A stretch of DNA of 64,000 nt from Pterois miles (GCA_947000775.1 CAMQGK010000567.1:25307001-25371000); one strand, 5' to 3'; shown: positions 22,501-32,907, counted from the first letter of the stretch. Numbers and translations: made by a program. The notes: generated by a model not told the origin, from the letters alone.

Positions 22501-25500
22501 GTTGTTTTCGAATATTTCTGCATTCTGGGGTCCCTAACAGTTGAATTGCATGTATTGGGTCTCACTGTAAAGCTGAGACTCTGGTGGATCCAACAAGCCC
22601 AACTGTATTCATGTGTGATGATGTTAGTCCCCATAGGAGCCATTTCATTGTAGTGAGACTATTTTTTTTTTTAAACTTGACCTCACTGTATAAACTGACC
22701 TGTGGTGACCTCTAGGATAATCACAGCCCCATGAAACTTTACAGCCACAAACCAGAGACCTAGAGCATTCAGAGGATGTATGGCTTTACTAGCTAGACTG
22801 AGAGTAAGGGGGTTTCTGCACAGTTTAAGCAACAGAAGTGCTCACCATCCAGTCGCCAAAAAATACAGTTCTTGCAGAAATCTTCAAATGTCAAAAGTTT
22901 TTGAAACCAAATCACAGCATGACTTTTTCTATGTTTTTATTTCTATTAGTATTTTGGAAGACTATTGATCATTTTTATCAATTCTTTAGTGGTAAAAAAA
23001 TGGTTAAATTTAGCACCAAATCTGTAGAGAAAATGTGTCAACCCAAAAACTGCTGCAATGTGATATGAGACATAATAGAGCATGAAGATGGTCATCGTAT
23101 ACAGCTAAGATAACGTCCTAAACCCTTATATGCTTTTACAATTTATTTTAAATAATAATTAGTGCTGACCTGCATCTCAAATTAATCTTTCGGATGATGT
23201 ACACCACTTCTATGTGACATCCACTGTTGCCTGCTTCTCCCCCTAAAGACCCCCTGGACCCCCCTAAAAAAGAAAGAAACGGTTCTATTGTGGGTCTCAG
23301 AGGGTTAAGGGGTCCCTGGTCCCAAAAACCTTGAGAACCCCTGATCTACAATCAATGCATTATACAACCATCTCTGAGAAGGATATGCCCTAGCATTGAT
23401 ACTTCTGCAGTATTTTTGTTCTTTGTTTCAATGAATACATATTATGCTCGATAAAGGATTTCGGCCACAGACACAACCTGAGGCGGTACCACCGTACCTT
23501 TTCATTAGTCCTCTTCCAGAAGCAGCCCATGAGGAAGATGATGGAGACCGGGGGCTGCAGGTAGGTGCTGATGGACTGGATGTAGATAAAAAGCTGCCCA
23601 CCCTGACTGGCTTGGACGACAGGAATCCACAGCACAGACACCACCACCAGCACGAGCACAAACACCCTGCAGCACACACATACAGAAACTTAACATCTGT
23701 GATTTTAATGCAAAATAGTTCAGGTTCTGTAAAGACATGGTATGCTGAAGAAGTGATCACAGGGCAGCTCGTAAGGAATGGAGAACTGTGTATTTGAACA
23801 GAATTGTACATTTATGAGTGTGCTGGCTAGAAAGGAAAATCTGGTCAAGTCATTACTCAGGAATATGTGGAAAGATGGGCTCTGGTTTGGGTGAGCATGA
23901 CAGACAAAAAGGAATATTTTAATATGCAAGTGGTGGATGATTTCATCCAAAGTGCATTATAATAACATATGTGGTTTATACTTTAATTACAGATGATCTG
24001 AGCGGGAATGAAATATTGTACACAATGTAAAAGCCTTTAACCTTTAACTTAAGGCCTCAGTAGAAGACGCACACAGCGATGGAGGACTACAATAGTCATG
24101 TAAATTATAACAGAGCATTTAATTGTACAATAAAAATGGGCATTAATAGATGTGTTTACAGATGATCAATATATGAATAAATGGACAACATTTTAGGAAA
24201 ATGTATTTTTTATTTAACATTTGAATGGGCAATAAAAAGAAAAATTATGAAAATAATAAAAAATGAATTATTAATCCAAAAAAGTTCAGATTAAAAAAGG
24301 ATTTACAAAAAACCCATAAAACAGTCATTAAGTAATGAATTCATAAATAAATAATAAATAAATAATGGAATTTAAAATTGTATTTGAAAATGCAGTTTAA
24401 AAAAAGAGAAATAAATAACATGACTAAGGATGCTAATGGGAAAAATTTTCTTAACCGATATCTGACCCTCTTTACAGATTATTAACCGTTGACCAACAAG
24501 ATTAGTGTCTCATATGCAGCGGTGCGCCAGTAGCAGCCACGGCGCTGCGTTCACTGTCTCCAGTTCACCGTCAGGAGAGTTACTGTAGCAGCCACGGCGC
24601 TGCATTCACTGTCTCCAGTTCACCGTCAGGAGAGTTACTGTAGCAGCCACGGCGCTGCGTTCACTGTCTCCAGTTCACCGTCAGGAGAGTTACTGTAGCA
24701 GCCACGGTGCTGCGTTCACTGTCTCCAGTTCACCGTCAGGAGAGTGACTGTAGCAGCCACGGCGCTGCGTTCACTGTCTCCAGTTCACCGTCAGGAGAGT
24801 TACTGTAGCAGCCACGGTGCTGCGTTCACTGTCTCCAGTTCACCATCACCGTCTTGATGTCGGTAATCAGTTAAACCGTTAAAAATTAACACCCCTAAAT
24901 TGGATTCACGGGCAACTTCTTTGCCTTGCCTTTTTAAATGCCAATTTACACCTTGTATTCTTAATTCAATGTATTTTTACATGATACACGTTTTGACTTT
25001 CCATAATTCTTTTTTTTTTGGCCATTAAAATGTCAAATAAATACTTAGTAATTTTTCTCCATTTACTCATAGATTAATAAATTAATTTATGAACACAGTT
25101 ATTAACAGAGACAGAGGGTGTCCTTTTATGTCCAGATTTATAAATCCCCCTGAGGCAATAGCACTTAATGCCTATTTCTATTATACAATTAGTTATTAAT
25201 CAATTAAATGCTCTGTTACTATTTACATGACCCATGTAGTCCTCCTTAGGCAGCAGGTCGGCCTTTTTAAAGTGTCCCTCAGAAAACTTTAACATGTTAA
25301 AACATGTTATTGTTGCAAGTTAAACCAGCGCTGCAATATACAGCATACATGCCTGTAACCAGGACCATATATTGGGTCACATACCTGCCCACAATCATAA
25401 GTTCCCACTCGGATGCACGGGATCGGAAAGTCTTCCATAGATCCATGGTGAAGATGGTGCTGGCGCTGTTGAAGATGGAGGTGAGGGAGGACATGAGGGC

Positions 25501-28500
25501 TGCAATCATTACCGCCATCATCAAACCTCGTAGCCCTGGGAAGTAAAACACACAGAGATTGACATAAAATAGACTGTATATATACATACTGTAGAGACAG
25601 AGGACAGTACAGGAGGTGTAACCATTCAGGGGAAAGTATCTCACCTGCAGGCAGTAGCTCCATGACCAGTCTGACGTAGGCAGTATCGGAACAACCCACT
25701 GGGTTGTCACAAATCTGTTTACACAACTCAGGGTCTGCACACGCCACATCATCTACACAACATCATTAAAACACACAGTCAATTTTAAAGAGGACTTATT
25801 GTGCTTTCGCCCTTTCCTTTAGTGTATTATATAGTTTTTTGTGAATGTAAAAAGTCTGCAAAGTTAAGTCTACACCAAAGGGTGTTACTCTCCTGAACTG
25901 CCTGAAACGCCTTGCTCAAAGTCCCGCCTTTTCTTCCGTAACATGGTGATGTCACCAAGTAACATTTGTGTGATACCTGCTAGGGCTTGCGCAATTAATT
26001 AAATTTAAAACATACATTTCATACTGTACCTGTGTAAAGTATCCTGCTGATCATGCCAGGCAGCATGATGACAAAGAAAGGCAGAATCTTTAGATAAGCA
26101 GCCATGAGTGAGCCTCCTTTTGCATGGGTCAGGGTCTTAGCAGCCAGCGACCGCTGCACGATCACCTGCAGAGAACCAGAGAACTGGCTGTTATTTACCA
26201 ATCAAGTCCATCTGTTTCCGTCACTTCTAATTGGTTTTAATCTCTCGGTTGTAGTGATGGGAATTCCGGCTCTTTTTAGAGAACCGGCTCTTTCGGCTCG
26301 GCTCACTAAAAAGAGCCGGCTCTTTCGCTCCCCGGCTCCCAAACGGCTATTTAGGTTATTTTGTTGCTTTAATTAATTTATTATCAACAACAATATAAAA
26401 TTATGCTCAAAATGAATGACTAATGTAATTGTTATGTTAGCTGCATTGTCAGTAACAGCATCCCCTCTTTGGCCACTTTGAGCAGCTCTTCTGCTCAGTT
26501 CTCAGAAGTGTGTTTGTCGCTGAACTCAAAAACCATCCAGAAGACAGAAAACCATTTTATAATTTTCAATAAAGTGACACATAACTGACAAGAAGGATGC
26601 TGCTGTGGCTTTTTTTAACCCTCTCTTGCAGTGGATGCACGTTCTCTGTCATATAGGCTGGAATGATTTTTGTTTTCCTGCTTGGAATTGCAGACATAGG
26701 ATTCAGTGCATTAATAAACTTCCTGAATCCTTTATCATCCACAACTGAAAAATGGATGGAAATCAAGTGCAATCATTTTTGCCAGTTCTTCATCAACTGA
26801 GTTATGTCTTTCTGGGGTCACAGACTTCTGCACAAACTGTCTCATAGAGGTCTGGGTTGGTTTTGGTAGTTGTGGTGGTGAGCAGCATGATGCTGTAGAT
26901 ACTACTACTACTACTACAGCAGCAGCAGCAGCAACAACAGCTGCAGTAGAAACACTAGCACTTTCATTAATATCACACTCAACTGTTTTATTTTCCCATT
27001 GCTCTGATTGGTGGACTGTTCTCAGGTTGTTTACCTGTGCAGGTTGTTTGTGGCTCTATATGATATTCCTGCAGACTCTACACTCTGCCTTTGTATTGTC
27101 AGTAAAATTGAAATGGTCCTGGAGTCATTCATTTTCTTTACTCTACCTTCCTAATGTGTCCATGTTGTCTCTTCTTGTTGTCCCCGCTCTCTCTCTCTCT
27201 CTCTGTGTGTGTGTTCGTGCACTACTGCTGCTGCTAGTGTAACTCTCGCCCCTCCCCTCTCTGCTCAGCGCAAACACAAGGCTCAAACACATATCGACCA
27301 ATTACGTGCGGCGCGAGGAGGAAAAAAGAGAGAGAGAGAGAGAGAAAAAAAAAAAAAAAACACGGCTCCCACTGAGGAGCCGGCTCCCGTCGTTCACTTC
27401 AGAGAGCCGACTCTAAGAGCCGTTTCGTTCGCGACCGACCATCACTACTCCCTACGACCATCACTACCCCCCCCCCCCCCACAGTGCTGGGAGGCACAAT
27501 GGTGTAAATAAAATACCACAATAAAGCACATTGCTTCGCAGCACAACAGATAAGGAGCTCACACAGCTCACAGGTGTCTAAGGTTCAAGGTTTTATGTGC
27601 ACAAATTAGATGCAAGTGCTGAACTGAGAAGACAGGAACTGCTCATTAAATCTACTTGTGTCTTTAGTTGTCTCACATTTGGGCTGCTTAGTAAACTATC
27701 ACTCTGATACTGAATAAAAGAAATTTTTAACCTCTCTGAGGAGCAAAACATGCCAAATTATCAAGATGGGGATTTTCAGACGAGGACTCTTTCATACTGA
27801 ACATCAGAGGAATTTTGTAAAACAGGAAAAACAAGAAGGAAAAGCAGTAAATAACACTTTCATCTTTTATAGATGAAAGTCCTTGTGACATTTTAAAAGT
27901 AAAATGAATTAAAATACATTTGGTCTTAACAGCCCTCAATGTAGAGATCAGGTATGTCAGCACATGATCAGAATCAGAAATATATATTTGCATTAAAAAT
28001 CTAAGAAAAATACCAATAAAAGATTATGTACCATGTAAATTATGAACATAAAGCTACAATATATAACACAGTATATACTGAGAACAGTGTTGCCAAAAAT
28101 ATTGAAGTTTCAATACATCAATAGCAGATATTTGAAGTAGTTTCATTACAAATTTTGTGTTTTCTGCTCTCTCTTCTCTCCGACACTGAGCTGACAAACA
28201 CACAGCTATTTACCTTTGAATAAAAATTTAAAATAATAAATAGTGCTTTATCGTGACAGTACCTGGTCAGAACACCAGTACCACATGGAGGGGATGGACA
28301 TGCCGATGATGACCCCAGGCCAGGGCAGGTCAGAGTTCACGGGATCTCTGAATATGTGGAAGGAGTCATCTCGAGGGATGCCACAGGTTGAGTTTGGCAC
28401 ACGTATCGAAGGGATGGCTTTGGGGTATCCGTCCATCAGGGCGTCCCAGCCTCCAACCTCCGCAAAGCCTCAAAGGGGGCGGGGGTGTCAGCGAGGTCAG

Positions 28501-31500
28501 ATAAACTTCAACATAACATGCTGGTAATAACATTATAACAGTCAGATCTGACTTACTGAAGCCCATAAGGGTGAGAGCGCCCGCAAGCATGATGGCAGTT
28601 TGAGCAGCATCTGTGTAGATAACAGCAGCCAGACCACCTACAGAAGGAAACAACATACAACAGCCAGTGACAAACTGAACGAGCAGTAAATACTTTAACA
28701 TCTAATTTCTAAGGAAGAGTCTTTTAACGCCCCCTGCGACCGATATTTAAAAAGTATGTACACAGAGAGTATAAGTACTGATAATCACACGCATTTCTGG
28801 GAAAAACCATGCAGTATAAATGTGTTAACGTTTTCCTATTCTTAAATGGTGTGCTTGAATATTTCTGCATACTGTGGTCCCTTTAACATTGTTAAATTAC
28901 ATAAATTGGGTATCACTGTAAAGCTGAGACCATTTATTAAAATATGACTTCACTGTATAAAATGACCTGTGGTGACCTCTAGGATAATCTGGTCTATTGT
29001 GGGTCTCAGAGGGTTGAAACTGTGGTGGAAGGAGTGGGGTCACCTGCTACAGTGTAGAGAGCAGTGACTGACAGCAGCAGCACCACAGCGAGGTAGATGT
29101 TCCACTGTAAGGCGAGCTGAATGAACAGCGCACCAGCATACATGTCCACCTGGCCACAAACACAGAGCGGGACACGTGATGTAGATACAAGATAACACAA
29201 ACACAAAACAGCTTTCCAATAGCAAATATATTGCATAGAAACACTAAAGAAATTTCATACCGATATCTTTGTAAAGATGTAAATAAATAAGGACAGGACA
29301 GCTATAAATAACTGTGTTCTTCTGCCACCAAACCGCCTCTGCAGATATTCTGGCATGGTCATCACCTGGAGGTGAAAGAGTTAAAAAATTATTAAATAAA
29401 AAGGAATACATGAACAAAACCACAATATCAATATTGTGATATAACACTAGATATTGTCTTAGATTTTAGATATCGTAATATGTGTTGTCTTTTCCTAGTT
29501 TTAAAGGCTACATTACAATAAAATTATGTAATTTTCAGAAGTTACTGGAATAGTTTAGCCTTTCTATTATTTGCCTTAACCCACTTATTCATTACATCCA
29601 CATTACTGATGATTATTTATAAAAAACTGTAAAGATTTTTAAGAAAGCACCAATAGTTAATCCGACAGTATCGTCACAATTTGGTCAAACATATTGTGGT
29701 ATTTGATTTTCTCCATATTGTCTTAATGCCATAACGAGCACATGGGTACGTGTGTGATGTTTCACATGTAGACGCCTCACCCCAGCGGAGATATAAATGG
29801 GCAAGAAGAGCCATCCCAGCAGCAGGACCATCAGCATGCCCTGTCGATCACCACATGTAAACACTTTAAAACACAAGTAAGCTCAGCATTTCATATCAAA
29901 CTTATTTTTCTGTCATTGAGCAAACCATTAAACTGTCTTCAGCTTGTGTTAAACACAGCCCTTATTTCAGGCATCTAGGTAAAAACCCATTGACTTCAAG
30001 GCGAGGGAACCAGAAGTGCTAAAATGCAAACTTTTCCAGGTTTTAGGACTCATTCCTGCAGCGCTCTATAATACTACTTTAGATGCAGTGGAGGTCAGAC
30101 GGCAGCTGGCAGTACCACAGTTTCACAGGCATGTTGGAGAACTACGCTGGCCTTCAGGTAACATAAAAATGTGAAAATTGAAAGTCTCTCTGCAGAGCCA
30201 GTATTTGTTCTGGGCTACTGTAGAAACATGGAGGAGCAACATGGAGGACTGTGAAGAGGACCCGCTTCCTTTTATATTCAATTTCTGCTAATATATACCC
30301 AGAAATGCTACACACTGTCCCTTTAAGAGCGTAATATATGAAATATCCTACATTCCACTCGTATGCAATAGCTCCAATTCCTGCTGCAGCTCCTGATCCT
30401 GCCAGGCCGATGAAATGTCCACTGCCAACGTTGCTGGCAAACAGCGAGGCACCCACCTAAATATAGATAAGAGAGTCAGAATTACACTTTGAACTGCAGA
30501 ACATTTTGCCTCCATCTAACTTTTAAAGTGTTAAAATGCTCGAGTACTACAGTTTCAATCAGTCTGACAGTCAAATTGTATGAATCAGCCGACCATAAGA
30601 AGATACTACGGCTGGCTAACAGCCGTCTCTGTCCTGAACAGTGAATACAAACTGATGTCTTTTGTGCACTGGTCAATCTAAAAATTAAATATGCAGCCCA
30701 ACTGTAGATCAATACATGCGCTGAAGGGTCTTGAATTTATTGTCTGCAGTGATTGTAATGTTATGTTAAATATACACCAATCAGCCATAACATTATGACC
30801 ACTGACAGGCGGCAGCAAGTGGACATTTTGTCTTTGAAGTTGACGTGTTGGAAACAGAAAAAATGGGCGAGCATAAAGATGTAAGCGACTTAGACAAGGG
30901 CCAAATAGTGACGGCTAGACGACTGGGTCAGAGCATCTCCAGAACTGCAGCTCTTGTGGGATGTTCCCAGTCTGCAGTGGTCAGGGTCTACAAAAAGTGG
31001 TCCGTGGAAGGAAAACCAAAGTCAAAGTCGTTTGGCGGCGAAGGCTCACTGATGCACATGGGGAGCGAAGGCTGGCCAGTGTTGTCAGATCCAATAGAAG
31101 AGCTACTGGAGCTTAAATTGCTGGTTCTGATTGAGAGGTGTCAGAGCACACAGTGGATCCCAGTTTGTTGCGTATGGGGCTGCATACTCGCAGACCACTC
31201 AGGGTGCCTATGCTGTCCTAATGTTAAAGCTTATCGGTGTATATTTCCTTGTTTGGTGTCGTTGATGCAAGAAATATTTCAGACTTGATCTGACAGTAAA
31301 GTAAAATCATCACCATCATCATTAGATTTGTTCGACTCACCGGCCACCAGGTCATGGTCTTCCCAGCCAGGAAGTATCCATCCACCGTGCTGCGCTTCGT
31401 CCTCCACATGGACTGGTAGAAAAATGAGAAACCTCTTAAAGATACCACTGCAGAAGTGCTGATTCATAACATCACAGAGGACACCAGGATCCCCAAATAA

Positions 31501-31788
31501 GTCGACACGAGAGCTATAGTACCAAAACCTGGCACCACACCTTTGTGATATTTTATTTTCATTCTGCTGAAGCTATTGACTGGTTGTGTTCAATGGCTGG
31601 TAAAGGTCTCAGAGTGGAGGCGTATTTTTTCCAGTACATACCCAAAAGCCAACAGCCAGAATTAGCAGAAAGTAGACGACCAGCACCACTATATCCACAG
31701 TATCTAGGGTCGCTCGGCCCCCTGGAGAGGGCGATGGAGACGGGGACATGCTGGTCCCTTGGTGGCCTTCTCTAAGGTCAAGGGTCAT
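19301..31788 (-). CDS. slc5a11: Sodium/myo-inositol cotransporter 2 (SMIT2/SGLT6), complete, 15 coding exons
   Basis: The joined exons give 686 codons plus stop, close to the roughly 675 residues of human SLC5A11, and every exon phase closes. The SLC5 signature RxTxxxxFLAGxxxxWWPxGAS is RSTVDGYFLAGKTMTWWPVG across exons 2-3. Sugar-site positions known from SGLT1 are present: N and H in SNVGSGHF, E of YEWN, YW of WYWCSDQ, K of AAYLKILP and Q of YIQSI. The Na+ site serines are in MSSLTSIFNSAST. VACADPELCKQICDNPVGCS, with its cysteines, and VQASQGGQLFIYIQSIS are diagnostic of SLC5A11 rather than SLC5A1. Family knowledge: a 14-helix plasma-membrane symporter for myo- and D-chiro-inositol. The start ATG lies immediately after a splice acceptor, so a 5' non-coding exon must exist upstream. 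It is convergent with arhgap17. Confidence 0.96.
19639..19804 (-). CDS. slc5a11: slc5a11 exon 14 (cytoplasmic loop)
   Basis: VSRLTWFTRFDPVEPKEQVF and a variable hydrophilic stretch. VSxLTWFTRxDPVxxKEQ is shared with human SLC5A11. The donor is GTACGT, phase 1. Confidence 0.93.
19853..20268 (-). mobile_element. Tc1-like remnant, copy 2 (inverted)
   Basis: It contains CAGCCATAACATTAGGACAG and, at the other end, CACCTGTCAGTGGTCATAAT, the Tc1-like termini. The internal transposase is largely lost. It has the same deletion junction as the copies at 30772 and 61684. Confidence 0.75.
20807..21168. repeat. Dispersed inverted-repeat element (ATCACATAC family), copy 3
   Basis: It starts CAAATCACATACTTTTTCTT and ends AAAAAGTATGTGATTTGG, a clear terminal inversion, with ATTACTATTTAGTATGTCCC inside. 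It lies in an slc5a11 intron. Confidence 0.7.
21275..21869. mobile_element. GGGCTGTCAA-ended element, copy b
   Basis: It starts AGGGCTGTCAACG and ends CTGACAGTCCTAG. The body includes CTCTGACCTCCAGATATGTG and CACACTGACAGCTGTTGTTG, shared with copies c and d. Confidence 0.8.
22079..22294 (-). CDS. slc5a11: slc5a11 exon 13
   Basis: 72 codons, GAFWGLVVGLTVGCIRMMLD through KYVHYLYFSMLLSF to ATEKPKPEQ, covering two membrane segments and the short extracellular CYEEDDRPG loop. The donor is GTGAGT. Confidence 0.95.
22405..22740. repeat. Composite repeat (fragment of copy-family plus a second repeat)
   Basis: Bases 22407-22480 match the GGGCTGTCAA family body. From 22490, AATATTTCTGCATTCTGGGG through GACCTGTGGTGACCTCTAGG matches 28850-29000. 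Confidence 0.6.
23498..23666 (-). CDS. slc5a11: slc5a11 exon 12
   Basis: VFVLVLVVVSVLWIPVVQAS, then QGGQLFIYIQSISTYLQPPV, ending FWKRTNEK. Q of YIQSI aligns with SGLT1 Q457, a sugar contact. Confidence 0.96.
24424..24896. mobile_element. Putative non-autonomous hAT-like element holding a minisatellite
   Basis: The ends TAAGGATGCTAATG and, inverted, TTAGGGGTGTTAATTTTTAA are similar imperfect termini, followed by TTAACCGATATC and TTAACTGATTACC. I could not define a target-site duplication. Confidence 0.5.
24531..24845. repeat. 55-bp minisatellite, about 5.7 copies
   Basis: Units start at 24531, 24586, 24641, 24696, 24751 and 24806 with TAGCAGCCACGG(C/T)GCTGC. They are more than 95% alike. It is in the intron between slc5a11 exons 11 and 12. 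Confidence 0.93.
25385..25535 (-). CDS. slc5a11: slc5a11 exon 11 (Na+ site)
   Basis: GLRGLMMAVMIAALMSSLTS, IFNSASTIFTMDLWKTF, then RASEWELMIVG. The SSLTSIFNSAST helix carries the serines of the Na2 site. The donor is GTATGT, phase 2. Confidence 0.96.
25645..25752 (-). CDS. slc5a11: slc5a11 exon 10 (cysteine-rich extracellular loop)
   Basis: DDVACADPELCKQICDNPVG and CSDTAYVRLVMELLPA. The four-cysteine loop VACADPExCxxICxNPxGCS is the best single marker for SLC5A11 identity. Confidence 0.96.
25795..25990. repeat. Dispersed fish repeat fragment
   Basis: AAGAGGACTTATTGTGCTTT through CTGAACTGCCTGAAACGCCT to TGGTGATGTCACCAAGTAAC is a familiar fish interspersed sequence. It contains no gene. Confidence 0.45.
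26030..26165 (-). CDS. slc5a11: slc5a11 exon 9
   Basis: VIVQRSLAAKTLTHAKGGSL, then MAAYLKILPFFVIMLPGMIS and RILYT. K of YLKILP aligns with SGLT1 K321. Its acceptor is only about 86 bp from a hAT element inserted in the upstream intron. Confidence 0.96.
26251..27448 (-). mobile_element. hAT transposon remnant with terminal inverted repeats
   Basis: The termini GTAGTGATGGGAATTCCGGC and GCGACCGACCATCACTAC are inverted, and GAGCCGGCTC-type subterminal repeats occur at both ends. On the - strand, bases 26570-26990 encode parts of a hAT transposase (RQFVQKSVTPERHNSVDEEL, then VVDDKGFRKFINALNP). The rest is deleted. Confidence 0.85.
26570..26990 (-). pseudogene. Broken hAT transposase fragment
   Basis: The frame reading SMRQFVQKSVTPERHNSVDE hits a stop at a T-run. 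The homologous continuation VVDDKGFRKFINALNPMSAI resumes one frame over, so a one-base change in the T-run broke it. An alanine/valine run coded by GCT/GTA repeats lies upstream. Confidence 0.8.
27455..27481. repeat. Duplicated hAT tip plus C-tract
   Basis: A second CCATCACTAC follows the first by 18 bp and runs into about 15 C residues, suggesting slippage or a nested end at the hAT border. Confidence 0.6.
28263..28468 (-). CDS. slc5a11: slc5a11 exon 8 (extracellular loop, YW pair)
   Basis: SFAEVGGWDALMDGYPKAIP, then a loop with an N-glycosylation sequon (PNSTCG), then DDSFHIFRDP and SMWYWCSDQ. The YW pair aligns with SGLT1 Y290/W291 at the inner gate of the sugar site. Confidence 0.96.
28557..28637 (-). 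CDS. slc5a11: slc5a11 exon 7
   Basis: GGLAAVIYTDAAQTAIMLAG and ALTLMGF. GGLAAVIYTDxxQT is invariant in SGLT-type SLC5 members, and its D lies near the Na+ path. The donor is GTAAGT. Confidence 0.96.
28837..29020. repeat. Dispersed repeat, second copy of the 22490-22740 family
   Basis: AATATTTCTGCATACTGTGG, TATCACTGTAAAGCTGAGAC and GACCTGTGGTGACCTCTAGG are shared with the copy at 22490. TATTGTGGGTCTCAGAGGGT also matches about 23285. Confidence 0.65.
29044..29149 (-). CDS. slc5a11: slc5a11 exon 6
   Basis: VDMYAGALFIQLALQWNIYL followed by AVVLLLSVTALYTVA, ending in phase 1. It matches VDMYAGAIFIQ of human SLC5A11. The donor is GTGACC. Confidence 0.96.
29261..29365 (-). CDS. slc5a11: slc5a11 exon 5
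   Basis: 35 codons VMTMPEYLQRRFGGRRTQLF and IAVLSLFIYIFTKIS. TMPEYLxxRFGG is a family hallmark loop. The donor is GTATGA. Confidence 0.96.
29781..29840 (-). CDS. slc5a11: slc5a11 exon 4 (TM3)
   Basis: 20 codons GMLMVLLLGWLFLPIYISAG. LGWLFLPIYI is the conserved SGLT membrane segment. The donor is GTGAGG. Confidence 0.95.
29990..30330. repeat. Dispersed fish repeat
   Basis: GGGCTACTGTAGAAACATGG through GACTGTGAAGAGGACCCGCT to ATGCTACACACTGTCCCTTT is a familiar fish interspersed sequence. It abuts slc5a11 exon 3. Confidence 0.5.
30352..30456 (-). CDS. slc5a11: slc5a11 exon 3 (TM2, sugar-site residues)
   Basis: 35 codons VGASLFASNVGSGHFIGLAG and SGAAAGIGAIAYEWN. The N and H of SNVGSGHF and the E of YEWN align with SGLT1 N78, H83 and E102, which contact the sugar. 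Confidence 0.96.
30772..31246 (+). mobile_element. Tc1-like remnant, copy 1
   Basis: It starts TACACCAATCAGCCATAACA and ends TTATCGGTGTATATTT. It keeps the transposase helix-turn-helix start MGEHKDVSDLDKGQIVTARR, LGQSISRTAALVGCSQSAVV and then degrades. The DDE catalytic half is absent. It lies in the intron between slc5a11 exons 2 and 3. Confidence 0.85.
31341..31412 (-). CDS. slc5a11: slc5a11 exon 2
   Basis: 24 codons SMWRTKRSTVDGYFLAGKTM and TWWP, phase 0 at both ends. It carries most of the SLC5 signature. The acceptor is TCTACCAG and the donor GTGAGT. Confidence 0.96.
31642..31788 (-). CDS. slc5a11: slc5a11 coding exon 1 (start)
   Basis: 49 codons beginning MTLDLREGHQGTSMSPSPSP, an extracellular N-tail, followed by the first membrane segment DIVVLVVYFLLILAVGFW. 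The donor is GTATGT. A CCAG acceptor directly abuts the ATG, so the 5' UTR is spliced on at the start codon. Confidence 0.93.
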
Positions 31789-32181
31789 CTGGAATCAAAG
31801 AAATTATTATTAGGAGAAAGAGTTTACATGTTCAAATGGGCACCTGACTTGTGTTTTAAGACGGCAGTCAAATTGTGAATCAGTACTGACCAGTTAAGAG
31901 ACACTCGAGACACACTATTGCATAATCTAACCTCAATGCCAGAACTTTCTTATCAATTTACATAATTGGTCTGTTACTCTAGACATGATTATTAAACCTG
32001 CTGTACTGTCATTACAGGCAATTAAATGCTGATGAGTGGACACAGTTTAATATTTAAATACAGACTATAAACAGCACTTTTATTAGCATGTGAGGATACA
32101 GATTCTGCACGCTGCAAGTTACAAGTCTCTCACTAGCTTCAGGCCGTGTGTTGGATCATATAATTTGGTAAATACACTCAC

Positions 32182-32290
32182 CTTTCAGTAGGTTGTCACA
32201 CTGTGTATCCTGGAGTTGTCTGACCCAAACATTACAGAGAGTCAGGTTACACGTGGACGAACACAGCAATCTCACATCCAGAGAGTTCAA
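32182..32290 (-). other. Candidate 5' non-coding exon of slc5a11
   Basis: A good donor (CTGAAAG|GTGAGT) occurs at 32182 on the - strand, upstream of a coding exon whose acceptor abuts the ATG. The right boundary is a guess; the transcription start is not visible. Confidence 0.35.
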
Positions 32291-32879
32291 ACTCCACTTT
32301 ACCCGTATTGTGTACAATGAGGTTTAGTTAAAATGTTATTTTTTTACTACTTAACAGAGCAATAAAGTTCACTGCTGTGGCTGCTAATGGTATATCTAAA
32401 AGATCGCAAAATGAGTTTTAAATAGATGTGGGCAGTGATATCGGGATATTAAGACAAGTTAAAGGGAATGTGTGTATCCTTATATCTAAGGCTTATTTGG
32501 GAGATTTTGCTGCAGCAGGACGGATAAACGGTCAAACCAACAGCAGGTGGGGTCAGCAGTTGTTCGCAGCGCAAGACTTGCAGGAAATGTAGAAACAAGT
32601 GGGTTTTTGTATTTTGATAAACAATTCATCCGTTTGAGACTTTTTTTTAAGAAAATGTCTAAATTCTCTGATTGCAGCTTATTAAATATGAATATTTTCT
32701 GGTTTCTTTGCTGCTCTATGGCAGTAAATTGAATATATACGAGTCGTGGACAAAATAAGACATTTGATGATGCCGTCTTGGGCTTTTGGGAAACGCTGAT
32801 CCACATTTTTCACCGTTTTCTGACATTTTCTAGACTAATCAATTAATTGAAAAAAAAAAAAATTAACACATTAATTTAG

Positions 32880-32907
32880 AATGAAAATATATATATATAT
32901 ATATATA
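32880..32907. repeat. (AT)n microsatellite
   Basis: Ten AT pairs directly precede the L1-like fragment. Confidence 0.8.

Noticed and set aside
24531..24845. CRISPR-like array of 55-bp units
   Set aside because: Units are contiguous with no spacers, and the DNA is a vertebrate intron.
30845..31288. 147-codon intact protein
   Set aside because: Only the N-terminal helix-turn-helix part resembles a Tc1-type transposase. The remainder is out of frame and the catalytic half is deleted.
19301..31788. slc5a1 (SGLT1) as the identity of the - strand transporter
   Set aside because: The cysteine loop VACADPELCKQICDNPVGCS, VQASQGGQLFIYIQSIS and VSxLTWFTRxDPV fit SLC5A11, as does the arhgap17 neighbour.
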